Shown in pieces: positions 37,206 to 47,535 of a stretch of DNA of 64,000 nucleotides (position 1 is its first letter; each line of letters begins with the position of its first letter). The stretch spans positions 3,410,001-3,474,000 of the forward strand of contig NZ_CP080378.1 of NCBI RefSeq assembly GCF_019443445.1. The letters run 5' to 3'. The notes under the pieces are model-generated. The model was not told the DNA's origin, did not search any database, and saw only the letters and a list, made by a program, of their open reading frames with translations. Position numbers and translations under genes: made by a program. The stretch is from Massilia sp. PAMC28688. Lineage in GTDB: Bacteria > Pseudomonadota > Gammaproteobacteria > Burkholderiales > Burkholderiaceae_D.

Positions 37206-37748
37206 ATGAAGATTGCCAAGAATACGGTCGTGTCGGTCAAATACAAACTGTCCGATGCCCAGAACAACCTGATCGACGACGGCCAGCAGCCGATGGTCTA
37301 TCTTCACGGCGGTTACGAAAACACCCTGCCCAAGATCGAGGAAGAGCTCGACGGCAAGGAAGAGGGCTACAACGCCACCATCCAGGTTGAACCGGACGAT
37401 GCCTTTGGCGACTACGACCCGGCCCTGGTCAAGGTGGAGCCGCGCAACCGCCTGCCCGAACCGCTGGAAGTGGGCATGCAGTTCGAAGGCATGCCAGACG
37501 CTAACGACGCCGACGAAGAAGCCATGATCTTCACCGTCACCGACATTGCCGACGACAAGGTCGTACTCGATGGCAATCACCCGCTGGCCGGCATGGCCTT
37601 GCGCTTTGAACTGACGGTGGTGGGCGTGCGCGCGGCCACCGATGAAGAAATCGCCCACGAGCACGTGCACGGCGCCCATGGCCACCACCATGGTGAAGAA
37701 GATGACGGCGACGACGCGGACGAGTTCCGCAGCCATCCCGTGCATTAA
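37206..37748 (+). CDS. slyD: FKBP-type peptidyl-prolyl isomerase SlyD
   Basis: A 180-aa SlyD-type prolyl isomerase and metallochaperone. The split FKBP domain is VVSVKYKLSDAQNNLIDDG, then PMVYLHGGYENTLPKIEEELDGKEEG. The inserted chaperone flap runs from about residue 70 to 130 (VEPDDAFGDYDPALVK, then DKVVLDGNHPLAGM). The C-terminus is rich in His and acidic residues (HEHVHGAHGHHHGEEDDGDD), a nickel- and zinc-binding tail used in hydrogenase or urease maturation in other bacteria. The frame extends upstream, but the ATG at 37206 has the ribosome binding site and the family start MKIAKNTVVS. Confidence 0.95.
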   Translation: MKIAKNTVVSVKYKLSDAQNNLIDDGQQPMVYLHGGYENTLPKIEEELDGKEEGYNATIQVEPDDAFGDYDPALVKVEPRNRLPEPLEVGMQFEGMPDANDADEEAMIFTVTDIADDKVVLDGNHPLAGMALRFELTVVGVRAATDEEIAHEHVHGAHGHHHGEEDDGDDADEFRSHPVH

Positions 37749-37755
37749 GCAGCTA

Positions 37756-37774
37756 ACGGCGCCTCGGGCGCCGT
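37756..37774 (+). terminator. Hairpin after slyD
   Basis: ACGGCGCC (37756-37763) pairs with GGCGCCGT (37767-37774) around a TCG loop, followed by only three T residues. It lies 7 bp after the slyD stop and faces the convergent gene ending at 37794, so it may act in both directions. Confidence 0.55.
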
Positions 37775-37793
37775 TTGTCGATGGACGGCGAGC

Positions 37794-38789
37794 CTAGCGT
37801 TCGTCCAGTTCAAACATGGGCTCGGCCTCGGGCCTCACCGTCACATGCATCACGCGCGAACCGACGCTGATGTGGCCAATGTTGTCACGCCAGGCGACGG
37901 CCGGCTCGGTGCCGTCGGGCACCTTGGCCGTATCGATCAGCAAGACCTTGCCCTGAAATTTCCTGGCCAGCGACACGATCTGCTTGCGCGCCGGCGCAAA
38001 GCCATCCTGCACGGCCGGGGCGGGGCGGCCAAAGCGGGCCAGCAATCCAGGTTCTTGCTTGAGAATGTTCACATGGCCTTCTGAGAACAGCACAATGCCG
38101 TCCAGCTTTTTACGCCGGGCCTGGCTGAACAGGCGGTTGAGCCAGAAACGGTTGGCCACGGTGCGGTCTTCGTATTCGCTGTTGCGGCCCGCTTCCGGCC
38201 GATAGTGATTGTTGTTGGACGGCAGATTGACCGTGGCGTACAGCACCGTGTCCTTGATCCAGTAGGCATTTTCCGCGTAGCTGCGGAACTTGGCGCTGTT
38301 GGACAGGCGCGAGAGCTTGAGCGGGCGCGCGCCGACGGCGCTGGTTTCTTCGTACAGCACTTCGCGCAGCCGGTTCATGCGCTCGATCCCGATCGGTCGT
38401 CCGGCCGCATTGCGGCAATCCTTCCAGTCGCTGGCCGCCGGCACCACCACCACCGGGCGCCGCGCCGCCACCAGCATGTCGCGCCGGTGCGTGTACAGCT
38501 CGTCCGTGCACGGTTCGTTCGCCGCCTTGATGCCCGTGGCCACCACGAACGACAGGTCGGACTTGCGCGTGTTGGCCAGCGCCTCTTCCAGCACCTCGTC
38601 GCCCTTGGCACTGGCATACACGTGGCCGATGATGGCAAAGCGATGTTCCCCGCGCGAAGCGGCCGCTTCCGTCCTGGCCTTGGCCTTGGCTTTGTCCTTG
38701 TGTTTGTCGTGTCCGGCACCGGCGGCGTGGGCGACCAGCAGGCAGGCGCACACGATCAGCGCCCGCCGCAGCTGCAAGCGGCCTGTCAT
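37794..38789 (-). CDS. Secreted calcineurin-like phosphoesterase homologue, probably inactive
   Basis: A 331-aa exported protein with a signal peptide (about residues 1-25) and a basic Lys/Ala linker ([12 protein letters not shown]). The rest resembles a family of calcineurin-like metallophosphoesterases: [39 protein letters not shown], then a late [12 protein letters not shown]. In active relatives the corresponding motifs are GD in the second block and GDNEWTDC in the third; here the metal-binding Asp and Asn are replaced. It is therefore probably a pseudo-enzyme. Its start overlaps the mutS stop by four bases, so it is translated from the mutS transcript. Confidence 0.6.
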   Translation of the reverse strand: MTGRLQLRRALIVCACLLVAHAAGAGHDKHKDKAKAKARTEAAASRGEHRFAIIGHVYASAKGDEVLEEALANTRKSDLSFVVATGIKAANEPCTDELYTHRRDMLVAARRPVVVVPAASDWKDCRNAAGRPIGIERMNRLREVLYEETSAVGARPLKLSRLSNSAKFRSYAENAYWIKDTVLYATVNLPSNNNHYRPEAGRNSEYEDRTVANRFWLNRLFSQARRKKLDGIVLFSEGHVNILKQEPGLLARFGRPAPAVQDGFAPARKQIVSLARKFQGKVLLIDTAKVPDGTEPAVAWRDNIGHISVGSRVMHVTVRPEAEPMFELDER

Positions 38790-41443
38790 GACGCCGCCAT
38801 CCGTTTGAGCTGGTACAGCTGTTCGAGCGCTTCGCGCGGCGACAGGGCATCGGGATCAATCGCTGCCAGCGCCTCGGCCAGGGCCGCACCGGCATCGCCA
38901 GCCACCGGCATGGCCGGTTCCGGTTCCACGCAGGGCAGGGCGAACAGGTCGAGCTGCGGGGTGGTGTCGAGCGCCTGCGATTCGAGCCGTGCCAGGTGCT
39001 TGCGCGCGGCCTTGATCACGCCCTGCGGCACGCCGGCCAGCTGGGCCACCTGCAGGCCATAGCTCTGCGAGGCCGGCCCGGCCTGCACCGCGTGCAGGAA
39101 CACGATGCTGTCCTTGTGCTCCACCGCCGACAGGTGCACATTGCTGGCACTGGGGTGGCTCTCGGGCAGCTGCGTCAGTTCAAAGTAATGGGTGGCAAAC
39201 AGCGTGAAGCTGCGGCTGACATCGATCAGGTGGCGCGCAATGGCCCAGGCCAGGGCCAAGCCGTCAAAGGTGGAAGTGCCGCGCCCCACTTCATCCATCA
39301 GCACCAGCGAATGCTCGGTGGCGCCGTTGAGAATGGCGGCCGACTCGGTCATCTCCACCATGAAGGTGGAGCGTCCGCCGGCCAGGTCGTCGGTGGCGCC
39401 GATGCGCGTGAAGATGCGGTCAATCGGGCCGATGCAGGCACTGGTGGCCGGCACGTAGCTGCCCACGTAGGCCAGCAGGGTGATCAGGGCCACCTGGCGC
39501 ATGAAGGTGGACTTGCCGCCCATGTTGGGGCCGGTGATCAGCAGCAGCCGCCGTTCATCCTTGAGCTGGCAGTCGTTGGCGATGAAGCGCTCGATCTGGT
39601 TTTCCACCACCGGGTGGCGCCCTTCACAGATATCCAGGCACGGTTCGGCCACCAGGCGCGGGGCGGTCCAGTTATGGCGCACCGCATGCGTGGCCAGGGC
39701 GGTGAGGGTGTCGAGCTGCGCCAGGCCCGTGGCAATGGTCTGCAGGCAGGCGATGTGGGGCGCCAGGTCGGCCAGCAGCTGCTCGTACAGCAGCTTTTCG
39801 CGCACCAGCGCCTTGTCCTGGGCCGACAGGGCCTTGTCTTCGAACACCTTCAGTTCCGGCGTGATGTAGCGCTCCGCATTCTTGAGCGTCTGGCGGCGCC
39901 GGTAGTCCTCGGGCACCTTGTCCGTCTGGCCGTGCGTCACCTCGATGTAAAAGCCGTGCACGCGGTTGTATTCGACCCGCAGGTTGGCAATGCCGGTGCG
40001 GGCCCGCTCGCGGATTTCCAGGTCGAGCAGGAACTGGCCGGCGTTTTCGGACAGGCCGCGCAGTTCGTCCAGTTCGGCGTCGAAGCCGCGCGCGAACACG
40101 CCGCCGTCGCGCACCATGGCGGCCGGTTCTTCGGCCACCGCGCGCACCAGCAGATCAAGGCAGGCCTCCGGCGTGGCGATGGCTTGGTACACCTGGGGCA
40201 GCAAGCCCGGGTCGCCCGGCGCAAAGGCGCGCTGCAGGCTGGCGCGCAATGCCGGCAGCTGGCGCAGGCCGTCGCGCAGGCTGGCCAGGTCGCGCGGGCG
40301 CGCCGTGAGCAGGGCAATGCGGGTGGTGATGCGTTCAATGTCCGGCACCTGGCCCAGCGTGGCGGCCAGGGCGCCGTAGGTGTCGCTGTGCGCCAGCGCG
40401 CCAATGGCGGCGTGGCGCGCGCGAGCCACGTCCTGGTCGCGCCTGGCATGGTGCAGCCAGTGGCGCAGCATGCGTGAACCCATGGCCGTGCGGCAGTGGT
40501 CGAGCAGCGAGAACAGGGTCGGCGACTCCTGGCCGCGGATAGTCTCGGTCAGCTCCAGGTTGCGGCGCGTGGCCGCATCCAGGCCAATGAATTCGTTTTC
40601 GGTTTCGGTAATCAAGCCGCGCACATGCTGCAGGCCGCGGCCCTGGGTCGATTGGGCATAGCGCAAGAGGGCGCCGGCCGCGCCAAAGGCAGCGCCCAGG
40701 CCATCGGCGCCAAAGCCGGTGAGGGTGGCCACGGCCAGCTGGTCGAGCAGGGCCTTGTGGCCGGCCACGACATCGAAATGCCAGTCCGGCACGCGCTGGG
40801 TGTGGGCCAGCGGTTCGTCTTCAAACAGGTCGGCGCCGTCGGCGCGCAGGATTTCTGCCGGGGCGATGCGTTCGAGCTCCTGCTGCAGGCGCAGGCCCAC
40901 GGTGCGGCTGTCGCCGGAAAACTCCATCAGCTTCAATACGCCGGACGCGAGCGACAGCCAGGCCAGGCCGGCAGTGGCCACTTTGCGCTGGTGCAGCACG
41001 CACACGGCCAGCAGGGGACGCTCGGCCTTTTCCGGCAGCAGGTCGGCGTCGGTCAGCGTGCCCGGGGTGACCACGCGCATGACCTTGCGCTCGACCGGCC
41101 CCTTGCTGGTGGCCGGGTCGCCAATCTGCTCGCAGATGGCGCACGATTCGCCCAGCTTGACCAGTTTGGCCAGGTAGGGGTCGAGCGAGTGGAACGGCAC
41201 GCCGCACATCTTGATCGGGTTGCCATTGGCAGTGCCGCGCGCGGTCAGGGTAATGCCCAGGATGCGCGCCGCCTTTTCGGCATCGTCGTGAAACAGCTCG
41301 TAAAAGTCGCCCATGCGGTAAAACACCAGCATGGTCGGATAATCGGCCTTGATGCGCAGGTATTGCTGCATCATCGGCGTGATCTTTTCAGCGGCGCTGG
41401 CCTTGACCGCGCCAGGGCTGATTTCTTTCGGTACTATCGTCAT
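38786..41443 (-). CDS. mutS: DNA mismatch repair protein MutS
   Basis: An 885-aa mismatch-recognition ATPase. The mismatch-binding domain begins [30 protein letters not shown], with the Phe-x-Glu motif that stacks on the mismatch. The ATPase domain shows Walker [16 protein letters not shown] and Walker [17 protein letters not shown], followed by [11 protein letters not shown]. The C-terminal segment [26 protein letters not shown] matches the MutS tetramerisation helix-turn-helix. The gene downstream overlaps it by four bases. Length is normal for the group. Confidence 0.98.
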   Translation of the reverse strand: MTIVPKEISPGAVKASAAEKITPMMQQYLRIKADYPTMLVFYRMGDFYELFHDDAEKAARILGITLTARGTANGNPIKMCGVPFHSLDPYLAKLVKLGESCAICEQIGDPATSKGPVERKVMRVVTPGTLTDADLLPEKAERPLLAVCVLHQRKVATAGLAWLSLASGVLKLMEFSGDSRTVGLRLQQELERIAPAEILRADGADLFEDEPLAHTQRVPDWHFDVVAGHKALLDQLAVATLTGFGADGLGAAFGAAGALLRYAQSTQGRGLQHVRGLITETENEFIGLDAATRRNLELTETIRGQESPTLFSLLDHCRTAMGSRMLRHWLHHARRDQDVARARHAAIGALAHSDTYGALAATLGQVPDIERITTRIALLTARPRDLASLRDGLRQLPALRASLQRAFAPGDPGLLPQVYQAIATPEACLDLLVRAVAEEPAAMVRDGGVFARGFDAELDELRGLSENAGQFLLDLEIRERARTGIANLRVEYNRVHGFYIEVTHGQTDKVPEDYRRRQTLKNAERYITPELKVFEDKALSAQDKALVREKLLYEQLLADLAPHIACLQTIATGLAQLDTLTALATHAVRHNWTAPRLVAEPCLDICEGRHPVVENQIERFIANDCQLKDERRLLLITGPNMGGKSTFMRQVALITLLAYVGSYVPATSACIGPIDRIFTRIGATDDLAGGRSTFMVEMTESAAILNGATEHSLVLMDEVGRGTSTFDGLALAWAIARHLIDVSRSFTLFATHYFELTQLPESHPSASNVHLSAVEHKDSIVFLHAVQAGPASQSYGLQVAQLAGVPQGVIKAARKHLARLESQALDTTPQLDLFALPCVEPEPAMPVAGDAGAALAEALAAIDPDALSPREALEQLYQLKRMAAS

Positions 41444-41707
41444 TGAAGTATTGTGCAGGGGACGGCTTTGATAGCCGCCATTCTACCGCCTCGCGCCGGA
41501 TGTGTGCCCGTCGTTGCCAGCCGGAATGCGCTGGAATGCCGTTCCCGGGCCTGCAGACCGGCCCCGGCAGCATCCTGTGCCCGAATCGTCAAGCAGTCAC
41601 TGGCCGGCGGCGCCACTGTTGTACTGAAAGTCATCGCGATTGATTGATTGCGGGATTTCAGGGATACTTGCGGGAAAAAATTGCAGGTACGATCACGATC
41701 GGGAGAC

Positions 41708-43792
41708 ATGAGCGCAGCAACCACAAGGCAGGCCCGCCGACTAATGGCCATCGCGGCCTTGCTTGCCAGCGGCGCGGTCCTTGGCCAAAGCGGCCAGAGC
41801 GGTGCGGCAGACGCGCTCGACCTGCTGGCCCAGGAAAACCAGGTCTATTCGGCCGCCCGCTACACCCAGACCCTGGCCGAGACGCCGGCCAATGTATCGA
41901 TCATCAGCCGCGATGACATCCGTAGCTACGGCTACCGCACGGTTTCCGACGCGCTCAAGTCCCTGCCCGGCGTGTACGACGCGGCCAGCCAGTGGCCGGC
42001 CCTCGGTGTCTCGGGCTTTGCCGTGCCGGGCGACTTCAATTCGCGCATCCTGTACCTGGTCAACGGCATGCCCGTGTACGAGCCGACCTATGGCGGTTTT
42101 TTCCTGGAATACCTCGATATCGACAGCGTCGAGCGCATTGAATTCGTCAAGGGCGCCGGTTCGGCCCTGTATGGCAGCGGCGCGGTGCTGGGCATCGTCA
42201 ACCTGATCACCCACAGCGGCAAGGATGCTGCCGGCAGTACCGCCTCGATCGAGGTGGCCAGCCACCGCTCCGGCAAGCTGTACTATTCCAGCAATGTGCA
42301 TGGACCGCGCGTGAGCAGCTTTGTCGCCGCCAGCGTGGCCTACACCGGCGGGCGCGATGTCTACCTGCCCGAGTTTGACAACCCGGCATTTAACAATGCC
42401 CGCTTTGGCGGTGTCGCGGCCGACAACGACAATGGCCGCACGGCGCGCCTGTTCGCCCGCTATACCATGGGCCGCCACTGGCTTCAGGCCATGCTGGTGG
42501 GCGGCAGCAAGCGCGATCCGCTGGCCAGCTATGCCACTGTTTTCAACGGGCGCCTGATGCTGCGCGAGTCGCTCGCCACACTGGAAGCGGGCACCACGCG
42601 CGACCTGGGGGAGGGCGGCAAGCTCGATGCGCGCGTGTTCGCCTTTGCCGCCACCGAGCGCGGGGATTATCCGTATGCCACGGCCGGTGCGCGCGGACTC
42701 GATGCGCGCTATATCAACGTGTCGGACCTGGCCAGCCGCCAGATTGGCGCCGAAGTCCGCTATGACCGTTTCATCTCGCGCGACCATCACATCCTGGTCG
42801 GTATCGAGATCAAGCATATCGGCTACAGCCACCAGGTGGGCGACCAGCCGGGCCTGACGCGCGACGGGGTGTTCAGCGTCGACCGCAGCGACAGCTACAT
42901 GCAGTGGGCCCTGTTTGCCCAGGATGAAATGCGGCTCGGACCCGGCACCGTGTTTTTGGGGGCGCGCCTGGACAGCTACCACGGCTTTTCAAAGGGGGTG
43001 ACGTCGCGCCTGTCGCCGCGCATCTCCTATGTGCAGGAACTGTCCCATGGGGTGAGCGGCAAGCTCATTTACGGCGAGGCCTACCGCGCCCCGACCATCT
43101 ACGAATCGCGCTACCAGGATGGACGGCCGGCGGCGTCGACCATCTGGGCCAATGGCGCCCTGCAGCCGGAGGTATCGCGCTCGCTCGAGGCAATGCTGAT
43201 CGCGCAGTCGGCCAGCGGCCTGCAGTGGCGTCTGTCCGGCTTTTTCAAGCACCTGCACCGCACCCCGGTACAGGTGTCGACCCCGGTACTCGATCGCGTG
43301 GCCTGTAACCTGGGGCCGACCGGCTGTATCCAGTACCGCAATTTCGAGCCGCACCAAAGCACGGTGGGGGTGGAACTCGACATGCGGGTGCGCCAGGGCG
43401 ACTATGGCGACTACTATGCCTCGCTGGTGCTGCAGCGAGGGCGCGGCGCAGCTGGTGACCTGCCAAGTTCGCCGCGTCAGCTGTTCAAGGCCGGCTACAG
43501 CCGCGCGCTCCCCTGGCCCGATCTCGATGCCGGGGTCGAGCTGCAATACACCGGGTCAGTGTATGGCCGCAAGGATGAAGACATTGCCGTGCGCGACCAC
43601 ATTCCCGGCTACCTGCTGGCCGGCGCTGTCGTCAATGCCGTGCGCCTGGGGGACGGCTGGCGCGCGTCGCTGCGCGTGGACAATCTCTTCGACCGCCATT
43701 ACGACACGGTGGCCTCGCGCGAACTGCACCCCCTGCGCCGCGTGCCAGCCGATGGCCGCCGCTTTTCCCTGCAGCTGCTGCGCGAGTTCTGA
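41708..43792 (+). CDS. TonB-dependent outer-membrane receptor
   Basis: A 694-aa TonB-dependent receptor with a signal peptide (about residues 1-27, AVLGQS). The plug domain (about 55-170) contains ANVSIISRDDIRSYGYRTVSDALKSLPGV and IEFVKGAGSALYGSGAVLGIVNLIT. The beta-barrel follows, with the typical C-terminal segment LRVDNLFDRHYDTVASRE and final Phe in LQLLREF. The ligand is unknown; the plug is of the siderophore/vitamin B12 general type. The ATG at 41708 with an upstream GGGAGA is preferred over an upstream ATG at 41648. The stop overlaps the next gene (TGATG). It heads a three-gene operon with a binding protein and a hybrid kinase. Confidence 0.9.
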   Translation: MSAATTRQARRLMAIAALLASGAVLGQSGQSGAADALDLLAQENQVYSAARYTQTLAETPANVSIISRDDIRSYGYRTVSDALKSLPGVYDAASQWPALGVSGFAVPGDFNSRILYLVNGMPVYEPTYGGFFLEYLDIDSVERIEFVKGAGSALYGSGAVLGIVNLITHSGKDAAGSTASIEVASHRSGKLYYSSNVHGPRVSSFVAASVAYTGGRDVYLPEFDNPAFNNARFGGVAADNDNGRTARLFARYTMGRHWLQAMLVGGSKRDPLASYATVFNGRLMLRESLATLEAGTTRDLGEGGKLDARVFAFAATERGDYPYATAGARGLDARYINVSDLASRQIGAEVRYDRFISRDHHILVGIEIKHIGYSHQVGDQPGLTRDGVFSVDRSDSYMQWALFAQDEMRLGPGTVFLGARLDSYHGFSKGVTSRLSPRISYVQELSHGVSGKLIYGEAYRAPTIYESRYQDGRPAASTIWANGALQPEVSRSLEAMLIAQSASGLQWRLSGFFKHLHRTPVQVSTPVLDRVACNLGPTGCIQYRNFEPHQSTVGVELDMRVRQGDYGDYYASLVLQRGRGAAGDLPSSPRQLFKAGYSRALPWPDLDAGVELQYTGSVYGRKDEDIAVRDHIPGYLLAGAVVNAVRLGDGWRASLRVDNLFDRHYDTVASRELHPLRRVPADGRRFSLQLLREF

Positions 43793-44712
43793 TGCTGTTG
43801 TCGCTGCACCGCCTGTTCGCTTTGCCGCCAGCGCTGATGCTGGTGCTCTCGCTGCTGTGCGGCGGCGCCCGCGCCGACATCATCGTCCTGGCTTCGGATG
43901 ACAAGGGGGCGGTCGCTGCCGCCACCGTGGCCTTGCAGGGCGCCTACAGCGGCCGGGTGACGGTGCACAACCTGGCCGGCAGCCGGGAACGGGAAAGCCA
44001 GATTGTCAGGGACATCAAGGCCTCCAGCGTACAGCAGGTGGTGGCGGTGGGCCTGCTCGCGGCCCAGGTGGCGCGCCAGCGCCTCGACCAGAAACAGGTG
44101 GTGTTCTGCCAGGTACTCAACATCGAAGAATTCAACCTGGTGGCGCCGTGGATGAAGGGCGTCAGCGGCATTCCGTCCTTGCCCCGCCAGTTCGCGGCGT
44201 GGAAGGCGCTCGATCCCGGCCTGCGCCGGATCGGCCTGATCACGGGCCACCACGCCAGCTACATGGTGAGCGAGGCGCAGGCCGCCGCACGTGCGCTGGG
44301 ACTGGAACTGGTGCACGTGGCCGTGCCCTCGGACCGCGCCGTGCTCTCGGCCCTGCAGGAGCTGCGCGAACGGCGCATCCAGGGCCTGTGGCTGGCGCCC
44401 GACAGCACCATCCTCAGTCAGCGCGCCATTCTGGACGTAATGGCCCACAGCGTACGCCACAACCTGCCGGTGCTGGCTTTTTCCCCGGCCCTGCTCAAGG
44501 AAGGGGCCCTGCTTGCCGCCACGGCAGACACGCGCGAAATTGCCAGCGCGACGCTCGACCGGCTCAGGCGCGCTTCGCCCGGCGCCGATCATGTCCCGGG
44601 CGAAGCGCTCGAACCCTTGTCGGGTGCCCGCATTACCATCAGTGCCGCCGCGGCGGCGCGCTTCAATCTGACGGTTCCTGCCAGACTGCGCGAGCAAGCC
44701 GATGTCCAGTGA
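43792..44712 (+). CDS. Periplasmic ABC-type substrate-binding-like protein (PF04392 type)
   Basis: A 306-aa exported protein; the signal peptide ends near GGARAD (about residue 29). The mature protein has the two-lobed periplasmic-binding-protein pattern of the ABC_sub_bind (PF04392) family: IIVLASDDKGAVAAA, VVAVGLLAAQVARQ, VSGIPSLPRQFAAWKALDPGLRRIGLITG and PVLAFSPALLKEGALLAATAD. No ABC permease or ATPase gene lies nearby; instead it sits between a TonB-dependent receptor and a hybrid sensor kinase and overlaps both (1 bp and 11 bp). It is likely a ligand-presenting protein for the kinase. Confidence 0.85.
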   Translation: MLLSLHRLFALPPALMLVLSLLCGGARADIIVLASDDKGAVAAATVALQGAYSGRVTVHNLAGSRERESQIVRDIKASSVQQVVAVGLLAAQVARQRLDQKQVVFCQVLNIEEFNLVAPWMKGVSGIPSLPRQFAAWKALDPGLRRIGLITGHHASYMVSEAQAAARALGLELVHVAVPSDRAVLSALQELRERRIQGLWLAPDSTILSQRAILDVMAHSVRHNLPVLAFSPALLKEGALLAATADTREIASATLDRLRRASPGADHVPGEALEPLSGARITISAAAAARFNLTVPARLREQADVQ

Positions 44713-47521
44713 TACCGGCCAGCGTCCCAGCCTGGTGCGGCGCATGGCGGCCATGCTGTGGTTCGCCGCCGTGCTGGCCTATGTGACCACGCTGGTGTCC
44801 ATGGTCGCCGGCGCCAACTACCTGATCGAACGCAACCTCGACCAGCAGGCGCGCCAGCTGCTGCCGGTGTTCGACGACTTGAGCGCCCAGGTATTGCTGT
44901 CGCCCGAAAGCAGCGCGCGCTCGCGCATCAGCAGCTATGCCTCGCGCATCCCCGACATTGGCCTGGTGCGCGTGTATGACAAGCGCGCTCTGGCCGTGCT
45001 GGCCGAATACCGCAAGCCCGGCGGGCCGCATTTCCCCAGGCTCGACGCCAGGCGCGCCGCGCTCATGGCAGCCAGCGGCAGTACCGTCACCGATGTGGAC
45101 CGCCTGCTCGGGGTAGGGCGCGCGATCCAGGCCTTCGCGCCGGTGCGCCAGGTTGTGCAGCGCAGCGAGCTGCTCGATTTTGGCGTGACGCCGCAGCAGG
45201 AGACCAGCGAAACGGTGGGCTACATCGAGATTGGCATGGACTTCGCGCCCTCGCGCAACAGCGTCTACGCCGCCGCCCTGGTTACCCTGGGCGTATTGTC
45301 GCTGGTATTGTTCGCGGCCCTGTCGGCCATCATCAGCCGCATGCGCAGCGCGCTGCGCCCCCTGCACAGTCTGCAGGATGCGCTGGCCCGCATTGCCGAG
45401 GGCGACTTCGATGCCAGCGTGGGGGATGGGCCGGCCGACCGCGAGGTGGCCACCATCCGCGACGCCATCGGCACCACCATCGTGGCGCTGCGCCAGCGCG
45501 AGGCCGAGCGCAACGAGGCAGTACGGGCCAAGGTGCTGGCCGACGAATCGAACCTGGCCAAGGGCACCTTCCTGGCCAATATGAGCCATGAAATCCGCAC
45601 TCCCATGAACGGTGTGATCGGCATGCTGGAGCTGCTGCTCGGGACCGGCCTGACCGATACCCAGCGCAAGTTCGCCGGGGTGGCGCACAGCAGTGCCGAA
45701 AGCCTGCTCTCCCTGATCAACGACATCCTCGACTTCTCCAAGATCGAAGCCGGCAAGCTTGATCTCGAAGCCATTCCTTTCGACCTGCTGCACGAACTGG
45801 AAAACGTGGCCAGCGCACAGGCATTGGCGGCCCAGGAAAAGGGCCTTGAGCTGGTGGTCAACTACCCCAGCAGCCTGCCGCACATGCTGGTGGGCGACCC
45901 GGTGCGGGTGCGCCAGGTGGTGGCCAACATGGTCAGCAACGCGATCAAGTTCACGCGGGCCGGCCATGTGCTGGTCGATGTGCGCGAGGTGTCGCGCGGC
46001 GCCCAGTGCTGCCGCCTGCGCATCGCGGTTACCGATACCGGCATTGGCTTGGCGAGCGACCAGCTCGAATCGATCTTCGACAAGTTCACCCAGGCCGACG
46101 CCAGCACCACGCGCCGCTATGGCGGCACCGGGCTGGGACTGTCGATCTGCAAGCTGCTGGTGGAGATGATGAAGGGGACGATCGGCGCCAGCAGCGAGCC
46201 TGGCAAGGGCAGTACCTTTTGGTGCGAACTTGACCTGGGCCTGGCCAATGGCGCCGAGCCGGTGGCCGAGGCCGGGGCCCTGGCGGGCCTGCGGGTGCTG
46301 TGCGTGGACAGCCATGATGCCCAAAGCGCCGTGCGCATCGAGCATCTGGCCCAGCACGGGATCGTCGCCGAGCGCGTGGCCAGCGGCGCGGCAGCGATGC
46401 AGGCGCTGGCCGGGGCGGCGCTGGCCGGGCGGCCCTACAGCGTGGCGCTGGTTGATCACCACCTGCACGATATCGATGCCGAGCTGCTGGGCGAGCGCAT
46501 CAAAGCCTACCGGGACTGCGCCTCCACGCAGCTGGTGGTGATCAGTTCCCTGTCGGACGCCGCCACCGGCGAGCGCTATGCCAGGGCAGGCTACTCGGCC
46601 TTTTTGTCCAAGCCGGTGGCGCAGCAGACGCTGATCGATACGCTAAGAGCCCTGAACGCGTCGCTGGCCATCGGCATTGCGCTGCCGTTCATGCATTTCG
46701 GTAGCCCGGCCGGCGGCCCCGGCGTCGACGATGCCGGCGTGGTGGATGATCATGTGCTCGCCGGCTGCACCATCCTGGCCGTGGACGACAATCCGGTCAA
46801 CCTGCAGGTGGTCAGCCACATGCTCGAGCGCCTGGGCGCGCAGGTGGACGTGGCTGAAAATGGGCGCATTGCCGTGCACATGTTCCTGGCGCGCCAGTAC
46901 TCGCTCATCCTCATGGATTGCCAGATGCCGGAACTGGACGGCTACCAGGCGGTGGGCGAGATCCGGCACCTGGAAGGCGCCATGCAAGCCACTGCCGGCG
47001 GCCAGGGGCGCATTCCCGTGATTGCCCTCACTGCCCACGCGCTGGCCGGCGAACGGGAAAAGTGCCTGGAGGCGGGGATGGACGACTTCCTGACCAAGCC
47101 GCTGCGGGCCGCTGAATTGCGCGACAAGCTCCTTGCCTGGCTGCGCCCCGGCGTGGCGGTCACGGCGCCGGTCGACGCACCGGCGCCCGCGCAGGACCCG
47201 GTGGCAGAGGCGCGCGCCATGTTCGGGGCCAAGTTCCCCAAGTTTGCGCAGCTGTTTTTGGCCGATGCGCCGCGCCGCGTCGCCGTCCTGACGCAAGCCG
47301 TGGGGCGGCACGATGCCGGCCAGGTATCGGAGCTGGCGCACGCCCTGGCCGGCAGCGCCGCAGCCATGGGCGCGCTTGCCCTGTCCGAGCAGTGCAGGGC
47401 GCTGGAACTGGCGGCGCGGGCCGGAGACCTGGCGGGCGCCGGCCAAAAGTGCGCGGAAATAGCCGATGAATACGATAAGATCGACGCCCGGCTGCGTGCC
47501 ATGATGGCAGCGGCGAGCTAA
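44702..47521 (+). CDS. Hybrid sensor histidine kinase with two receiver domains and Hpt domain
   Basis: A 939-aa inner-membrane phosphorelay protein. Transmembrane helices at about 18-38 and 188-212 flank a 150-residue periplasmic sensor domain. A HAMP region (213-265) follows, then HisKA with phosphoacceptor His296 in ANMSHEIRTPMNGVIG and HATPase motifs VSNAIKF, DTGIGL and GGTGLGLS. A first receiver (528-650) has Asp585 in VALVDHHLHD and Lys637. A second receiver (690-815) has Asp739 in ILMDCQMPELDG. The C-terminal Hpt domain carries His880 in LAHALAGSAAAMG. This BarA/TorS-like layout needs an external response regulator, and none is encoded in the operon. It overlaps the binding-protein gene by 11 bp. 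Confidence 0.94.
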   Translation: MSSDTGQRPSLVRRMAAMLWFAAVLAYVTTLVSMVAGANYLIERNLDQQARQLLPVFDDLSAQVLLSPESSARSRISSYASRIPDIGLVRVYDKRALAVLAEYRKPGGPHFPRLDARRAALMAASGSTVTDVDRLLGVGRAIQAFAPVRQVVQRSELLDFGVTPQQETSETVGYIEIGMDFAPSRNSVYAAALVTLGVLSLVLFAALSAIISRMRSALRPLHSLQDALARIAEGDFDASVGDGPADREVATIRDAIGTTIVALRQREAERNEAVRAKVLADESNLAKGTFLANMSHEIRTPMNGVIGMLELLLGTGLTDTQRKFAGVAHSSAESLLSLINDILDFSKIEAGKLDLEAIPFDLLHELENVASAQALAAQEKGLELVVNYPSSLPHMLVGDPVRVRQVVANMVSNAIKFTRAGHVLVDVREVSRGAQCCRLRIAVTDTGIGLASDQLESIFDKFTQADASTTRRYGGTGLGLSICKLLVEMMKGTIGASSEPGKGSTFWCELDLGLANGAEPVAEAGALAGLRVLCVDSHDAQSAVRIEHLAQHGIVAERVASGAAAMQALAGAALAGRPYSVALVDHHLHDIDAELLGERIKAYRDCASTQLVVISSLSDAATGERYARAGYSAFLSKPVAQQTLIDTLRALNASLAIGIALPFMHFGSPAGGPGVDDAGVVDDHVLAGCTILAVDDNPVNLQVVSHMLERLGAQVDVAENGRIAVHMFLARQYSLILMDCQMPELDGYQAVGEIRHLEGAMQATAGGQGRIPVIALTAHALAGEREKCLEAGMDDFLTKPLRAAELRDKLLAWLRPGVAVTAPVDAPAPAQDPVAEARAMFGAKFPKFAQLFLADAPRRVAVLTQAVGRHDAGQVSELAHALAGSAAAMGALALSEQCRALELAARAGDLAGAGQKCAEIADEYDKIDARLRAMMAAAS

Positions 47522-47535
47522 TACGGTTATCAATC

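Noticed and set aside
43792..44712. Reading the PF04392-type protein as part of a classical ABC importer
   Set aside because: No permease or ATPase gene is adjacent; it is translationally coupled to a receptor and a sensor kinase instead.
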